Positions 6,473 through 9,655 of a stretch of DNA of 9,655 bases are shown in pieces. The stretch lies in the NCBI GenBank assembly GCA_947631375.1, contig CANRLD010000059.1, positions 1 through 9,655 of the forward strand, read 5' to 3'. The position numbers and the translations under genes were made by a program. The stretch's first letter is position 1. The number at the start of each line of letters is the position of its first letter. Under the pieces are notes generated by a model that did no database searches, had not been told where the DNA came from, and was given only the letters and a program-made list of their open reading frames with translations. The stretch comes from an uncultured Methylophaga sp. Its GTDB lineage: Bacteria > Pseudomonadota > Gammaproteobacteria > Nitrosococcales > Methylophagaceae.

Positions 6473-7348
6473 TTATAGCATTGGTGTTTTTCGGCTAAGA
6501 ACCAGTAATTGATTAGGTTCACCGACAATATAAATATTGCCTTGTGTATCAACGGCAATGCCTTCAGGTTGTTTCAGCTTCGGCCAGAAATTGAATGGCC
6601 CGCTACCCAGGCGCAGCCGCGAGAGTTCGCGGCCAGCCAGATCAATGACGTGCAGGCTGTTTGATTCATCACTTAGTACCAGTAATTTCTGTTGTTTTCC
6701 GTCATCCAGTAAAGCAAGACCGGAAAAGTCATCGATATCAAACTGTACATGCTTTATTGCGTCAAACTGGCCATTGTCATTACTTGCTTCCAGAGCAAAG
6801 TGTCGTATTTGAGCTGGTTCTTCATACACAAGAAATAAACCATGTTGGTGGGAAAAAGCGAGACCTTCCAGGCCTTTGTTTGTTTTTTCCGCAGCAGCCA
6901 CAGCGATTGTGTCGACATCGGAATAGTGAATTGCTTCCGTTGTTTCATCTATCTGAATAAAACTGATCGTGTGTAGACGCTCTTCGCCGATAATGAAGCG
7001 GTTATCTGCTATGTGGTCAATGCTTTCGGTATCCGAGAAGCCCAGCAGATCGATTTTGCGCAGTAATTTTCCCGCCGTGGTGAACACCACTATTTGTTCA
7101 GGGTTATTGCGTACCGCATACAAATTTCCCGATGGAGGATGGAAGGTCAGACCAGATAAATTATCTTCTATTTCTTCTATGGTAAGTGTCTTACCGATCT
7201 GATAATTGTGTTGCAGATCCCACTGCCTGTCTCCGGTTGAGTTGGCGGAGCTGATTGTATTTAGCCAGAAAAAACCGCTCATGATAGTTGCGATTAGTAA
7301 GGCAATAAACAGCACCGGCGAGAGGCTGTTTTTTAAGTTAGAAAACAT
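6473..7348 (-). CDS. SdiA-regulated (YjiK-like) family protein
   Basis: The 291-residue protein has an N-terminal membrane anchor or uncleaved signal (hydrophobic residues about 11-29) and a periplasmic beta-propeller-like domain. Repeating blade motifs are visible: LSGLTFHPPSGNLYAVRN, then GKLLRKIDLLGFSDTESI, GLEGLAFSHQHGLFLVYEE, FSGLALLDDGKQQKLLVLSDES and QPEGIAVDTQGNIYIVGEP. This pattern, with the recurrent 'G-L-A/T ... G-x-L/I-Y/F-x-V', is that of the SdiA-regulated family (E. coli YjiK). The family's biochemical role is not established; similarity to strictosidine-synthase and phytase-like propellers suggests ligand binding or hydrolysis. The ATG is supported by AAGGA (7356-7360, complement) 7 nt upstream. 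It lies 139 bp after the DUF6524-like gene and so may have its own promoter. Assignment comes from the pattern, not a search. Confidence 0.82.
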   Translation of the reverse strand: MFSNLKNSLSPVLFIALLIATIMSGFFWLNTISSANSTGDRQWDLQHNYQIGKTLTIEEIEDNLSGLTFHPPSGNLYAVRNNPEQIVVFTTAGKLLRKIDLLGFSDTESIDHIADNRFIIGEERLHTISFIQIDETTEAIHYSDVDTIAVAAAEKTNKGLEGLAFSHQHGLFLVYEEPAQIRHFALEASNDNGQFDAIKHVQFDIDDFSGLALLDDGKQQKLLVLSDESNSLHVIDLAGRELSRLRLGSGPFNFWPKLKQPEGIAVDTQGNIYIVGEPNQLLVLSRKTPML

Positions 7349-7392
7349 AAGATTATCCTTAAATTGCTGCTGTGAGTGAGTGTTGAAACCGC

Positions 7393-7417
7393 AATATCAG
7401 GACAAAAAAATATCAGG
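7393..7417. repeat. Two copies of AATATCAGG, 16 bp apart
   Basis: The nonamer occurs at 7393-7401 and 7409-7417, separated by an A-rich spacer, 45-69 bp upstream of the SdiA-regulated family gene. It may be a pair of binding sites for a regulator, or chance. Confidence 0.3.
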
Positions 7418-7487
7418 CCAGTCTTAACACAAACTGAAAATCAATGATTACCATTCAGTCGCGCTCAATAGGTGCTGAAGAAACCTG

Positions 7488-7916
7488 TTATTCGTCTACA
7501 TCGTCCACATCGGCTTGCCCAGACAACCGGCGACGGATATGTGACCATGACATACCGACAGCCAGCACAGCCGCTACCAGTAACAACAGAATATAGGTAA
7601 AAGCGGTGTAATGACGTAACTCCAGAATGCCCAGATCAATTAACCACCAGATAATAATGGCAAAAAAGGCAAAAGCGAGCAGCAGACCAAAACCACCCAG
7701 GGAGCGAAACGTGGCGCGAAGATAGACCGTCCAGCCGATAAGAATAATAACGCTTGCCATGGCAAATGGTGGAGTGATGGCCGTACCATTGCCGAAAATG
7801 GCATCATTTGCCCAGTGATAATAACTATAGCCGCTGGGGTTGTAGCTCAGGTAAACCAGTAAAACAGCAAATAGCAACCGTAATAAAAAACCTTTGCCAT
7901 TAAAACGCTGGGCCAT
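7488..7916 (-). CDS. DUF6524-like four-helix membrane protein
   Basis: This is a 142-residue inner-membrane protein with four predicted helices (about residues 10-25, 49-67, 73-98 and 104-123). After the first helix comes YNPSGYSYYHWAND (25-38), which matches my memory of the NPxGYSxYHW signature of DUF6524 proteins of Proteobacteria. Their function is unknown. The C-terminus is short and acidic (ADVDDVDE) after a basic RRR, consistent with a cytoplasmic tail. AAGGAG lies 6 nt before the ATG, a strong ribosome binding site. The gene starts 25 bp after the acylphosphatase stop, so the two are probably one transcript, though no functional link is obvious. Confidence 0.8.
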   Translation of the reverse strand: MAQRFNGKGFLLRLLFAVLLVYLSYNPSGYSYYHWANDAIFGNGTAITPPFAMASVIILIGWTVYLRATFRSLGGFGLLLAFAFFAIIIWWLIDLGILELRHYTAFTYILLLLVAAVLAVGMSWSHIRRRLSGQADVDDVDE

Positions 7917-7941
7917 GATTGGCTCCTTTTAGTTGTCTTGA

Positions 7942-8211
7942 TTAGCGAATATCGAATTGGCTAAATTCACCGCAAGCGTTACGCTGCTCAGCATGAATAT
8001 CTGTTACTTCAGCAAATTGCGGTCCGCGCCATGCGCAGGCAAGCAGCTTATCCAGTTGGGTTTTGTCACCTTCGGCAAGTATTTCGACCTGGCCGGTAGG
8101 GAGGTTACGCACCCAGCCAGTCAAGCCGAGTTGTTGTGCGGTATGTTGTATGAAAACACGATAGCCCACGCCTTGAACTCGACCACTGATTATAAAATGC
8201 ATGATTTCCAT
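7942..8211 (-). CDS. acyP: Acylphosphatase
   Basis: Acylphosphatase hydrolyses carboxyl-phosphate bonds of small acyl phosphates such as acetyl phosphate or carbamoyl phosphate in the cytoplasm. The 89 residues fit the family length of about 90. The phosphate-binding loop GRVQGVGYR (10-18) is present with the catalytic Arg18, and GWVRN (32-36) supplies the catalytic Asn36. The following turn reads LPTGQVE where many members have DG. Start choice is uncertain: ATG at 8211 gives MEIMHF..., and the second ATG (8202) begins three residues later; both keep all motifs and neither has a strong ribosome binding site. It lies 99 bp after ddh and 25 bp before the DUF6524-like gene. Confidence 0.94.
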   Translation of the reverse strand: MEIMHFIISGRVQGVGYRVFIQHTAQQLGLTGWVRNLPTGQVEILAEGDKTQLDKLLACAWRGPQFAEVTDIHAEQRNACGEFSQFDIR

Positions 8212-8310
8212 TCGATTACCAATAGGATAATTTCGTTTATGAAGGCCTTAATCATAAGCGAACATGGCCGTTACAGGTGATTCGTAACTGCTGTGAAGCC
8301 TCGGCTTTAT

Positions 8311-9273
8311 CTAAACGTCACGTGCAATTAATTCGTCCAGGGGGGTTGGCGAAATCAGATAAGGAGCAACCTCCAGTACGGTGAAGGCACCGGTTTGACC
8401 AGCGGTTTGCAGACGATGTGCCGCACGGCCGTAGGCCACTTGAACCGCGGCGGTGAAGTCGGGGTTGCGATCCAGTTTCAGGATGTATTCGATAGAGTGG
8501 CTAAAACCGCCGGTATCACCGGTCGTTACTACATGACCGCCATGCGGCATGCCACTGTGTTCACGATCAAAAGTTGCTTCATCAATGAAATGAACTTCCG
8601 TTTCGTAGCCGACGAAGTAGTCCGGCATGGTGCGAATATCATGCTCGATACGTTGGTGATCCACCTGATCTGCGACAATCCAGCATTGGCGGATGTGTGC
8701 CTGTTTGTTGTTCATATCTCCAGCTTTACCCTGACGAGCCAAATCCAGAGCAGCCTGAGAAGGCAACGTATACTGCACGCCTTTTTTCACTCCTGCGACG
8801 CGGCGCACAGCATCGGAATGTCCCTGTGACAGTCCGGGTCCCCAAAAACTGTGCTGTTTTGCATTCGGCAGAATCGCCTCAGCCAGCGTGCGATTCAGTG
8901 AGAACATGCCTGGATCCCAACCCGTGGCTACCAGCGCCACATTGCCAGCCGCCTTTGCCGCTTCATCCATTACCTGCCGATGACGGGGGATATCACGGTG
9001 GTTATCATAGGTATCCACTGTATTGGCGGTTTTCGCGTACTGTGGAGCAAGTTGCGGAATATCGGTGGCGCTACCCAAACAGAGAAAAAGTACATCCAGC
9101 TGATCAGCATAATCAGCGATTTTATCGATCGGGAAAACCGGCGAGTCGGTGTCCAGTTCGGCACGACGGGAGAAAATACCCATCAATTCCATATCCGGTT
9201 GCATTGCGATGATCTTCTCTACAGATTTACCCAGATTGCCGTAGCCCACGATAGCGGCGCGGATATTGCTCAT
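8311..9273 (-). CDS. ddh: meso-Diaminopimelate D-dehydrogenase
   Basis: Ddh makes meso-2,6-diaminopimelate from tetrahydrodipicolinate, ammonia and NADPH in one reversible step, bypassing the succinylase or acetylase route to lysine and peptidoglycan precursor. The 320-residue length equals the Corynebacterium enzyme. Visible are the dinucleotide-binding motif GYGNLG (10-15), VDTYDNH (86-92), ATGWDPGMFS (116-125) and FWGPGLSQGHSDAVRRV from 143, all typical of Ddh and containing substrate-contacting residues. The ATG at 9273 has TAGGAG with 9 nt to the start. Downstream on the same strand are acylphosphatase and a membrane protein, neither connected to lysine synthesis. No lysine riboswitch is apparent in the 117 bp before it, by eye. 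Ddh is scattered among bacteria, so horizontal acquisition is possible, but base composition does not stand out. Confidence 0.95.
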   Translation of the reverse strand: MSNIRAAIVGYGNLGKSVEKIIAMQPDMELMGIFSRRAELDTDSPVFPIDKIADYADQLDVLFLCLGSATDIPQLAPQYAKTANTVDTYDNHRDIPRHRQVMDEAAKAAGNVALVATGWDPGMFSLNRTLAEAILPNAKQHSFWGPGLSQGHSDAVRRVAGVKKGVQYTLPSQAALDLARQGKAGDMNNKQAHIRQCWIVADQVDHQRIEHDIRTMPDYFVGYETEVHFIDEATFDREHSGMPHGGHVVTTGDTGGFSHSIEYILKLDRNPDFTAAVQVAYGRAAHRLQTAGQTGAFTVLEVAPYLISPTPLDELIARDV

Positions 9274-9390
9274 GAATGATTGCTCCTACAAGATTATTTC
9301 GACGATATTTTTTGTGCCCACGGCTATTTCGTGAGCAGGCGTTTCGGCAGGTGAAACATGAGAAAGTTCACTATTTTTCCTTGCAGCCAT

Positions 9391-9422
9391 AAAAACAAAA
9401 AAGCCCATGACTATCAGGGCTT
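9391..9422 (-). terminator. Rho-independent terminator, - strand
   Basis: On the - strand AAGCCC (9422-9417) and GGGCTT (9406-9401) form the stem, extended by TGA/TCA pairing around a 3-nt loop with one bulge, followed by TTTTTTGTTTTT. It lies about 155 nt after the stop of the partial gene at the right edge and insulates ddh from it. It has no T-tract on the + strand. Confidence 0.85.
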
Positions 9423-9446
9423 AGCGACATTTTATGCCATAGATTT

Positions 9447-9478
9447 GTCTGAACTATAACATGTGCGGGATTTCAGAC
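9447..9478. repeat. 7-bp perfect inverted repeat with 18-nt centre
   Basis: GTCTGAA (9447-9453) and TTCAGAC (9472-9478) are exact reverse complements. On the - strand an extended -10-like TGTTATAGT lies between them. It could be an operator or an RNA stem. Confidence 0.4.
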
Positions 9479-9577
9479 CGACTGTAAGCAAGTATAAAAT
9501 CATTGAACGACAACAGATGGCGAATGTAGCAGTTTTCTGGACGCTGTAGCCGTTGTGTTGGCCGCTATGCTGGCGTT

Positions 9578-9655
9578 TTAGCCGATCAGCTTTTGGTACA
9601 GCGTCTGATGTTCCAGCACATTACCTTCGTTATCCATGACCCGCATCGCATCCGC
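9578..9655 (-). CDS. 3' end of an unidentified gene (5' part outside window)
   Basis: A - strand reading frame enters from the right edge and stops with TAA at 9580-9578. The 25 visible residues read as ordinary protein (DAMRVMDNEGNVLEHQTLYQ, then KLIG at the end). A second - strand frame is also open here but is rich in Cys, Trp and Arg and looks less natural. Support comes from the terminator further downstream on the same strand. Too little is present to name a family. Confidence 0.45.
   Translation of the reverse strand, partial: ADAMRVMDNEGNVLEHQTLYQKLIG

Larger units (their letters stand above)
9274..9577. other. Gene-free stretch between ddh and the partial gene at the right edge
   Basis: About 304 bp without a convincing gene. 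It holds a strong - strand terminator (9391-9422), a 7-bp inverted repeat (9447-9478), an extended -10-like TGTTATAGT on the - strand between the repeat arms, and the ribosome binding site of ddh. The ddh promoter should lie between 9280 and 9390, but I see no clear one. Confidence 0.6.

Noticed and set aside
7957..8280. 107-codon + strand frame opposite acylphosphatase
   Set aside because: It is antisense to a motif-complete acylphosphatase and its product shows no recognisable feature.
8296..8307. AAGCC-TC-GGCTT hairpin just after ddh as a terminator
   Set aside because: The stem is 5 bp with a 2-nt loop, and there is no T run on the - strand where ddh is read.
8395..9212. Long + strand reading frames (144 and 171 codons) opposite ddh
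   Set aside because: They lie antisense to a clearly recognised gene, have no ribosome binding sites and give composition typical of antisense shadow frames.
9286..9390. A 34-codon - strand frame (MAARKNSELSHV...) ending at the ddh Shine-Dalgarno, a possible leader peptide
   Set aside because: Its ATG directly follows the T-tract of the terminator with no ribosome binding site, and it lacks a run of Lys codons or a second hairpin that would mark an attenuator.

Overview
The window is a chromosomal stretch of a Gram-negative bacterium, most likely a gammaproteobacterium. The main reasons are an Slp-type outer-membrane lipoprotein with a lipobox, a YlqF-type circularly permuted GTPase, an SdiA-regulated (YjiK-like) protein and a DUF6524-like membrane protein. 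Base composition is moderate and fairly even. I see no insertion sequence, integrase, tRNA, rRNA or CRISPR array. The genus cannot be fixed from sequence alone.

Layout. From 1 to 6437 every gene reads on the + strand: the 3' end of an HD-GYP-like regulator (2-727); the ribosome-biogenesis GTPase ylqF (782-1690); the lipoprotein slp (1763-2278); three small unrecognised genes (2388-3089) behind a good sigma70-like promoter that overlaps a Fur-like sequence; a two-helix PepSY-type membrane protein (3212-3919); and a nucleotidyltransferase-domain protein with a TTG start (3967-4923) whose stop overlaps the start of gnd (4920-6386). A strong hairpin terminator (6411-6437) closes this block and probably works in both directions, because the next gene converges on it.

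From 6473 to 9655 every gene reads on the - strand. In transcription order these are the last 25 codons of an unidentified gene (9578-9655), a gene-free stretch with an inverted repeat and a terminator (9274-9577), meso-diaminopimelate dehydrogenase ddh (8311-9273), acylphosphatase (7942-8211), a four-helix DUF6524-like membrane protein (7488-7916) and an SdiA-regulated family protein (6473-7348).

How the genes relate. Most are housekeeping genes: ribosome assembly, the oxidative pentose phosphate pathway and the lysine/cell-wall precursor meso-DAP. Two places deserve a second look. The first is the small-gene trio plus PepSY-type protein behind a possible iron-responsive promoter, which may be a small iron- or redox-linked membrane module. 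The second is the tight translational coupling of an archaeal-looking nucleotidyltransferase to 6-phosphogluconate dehydrogenase. Both functional readings are inference. I found no clear-cut new defence or mobile system.
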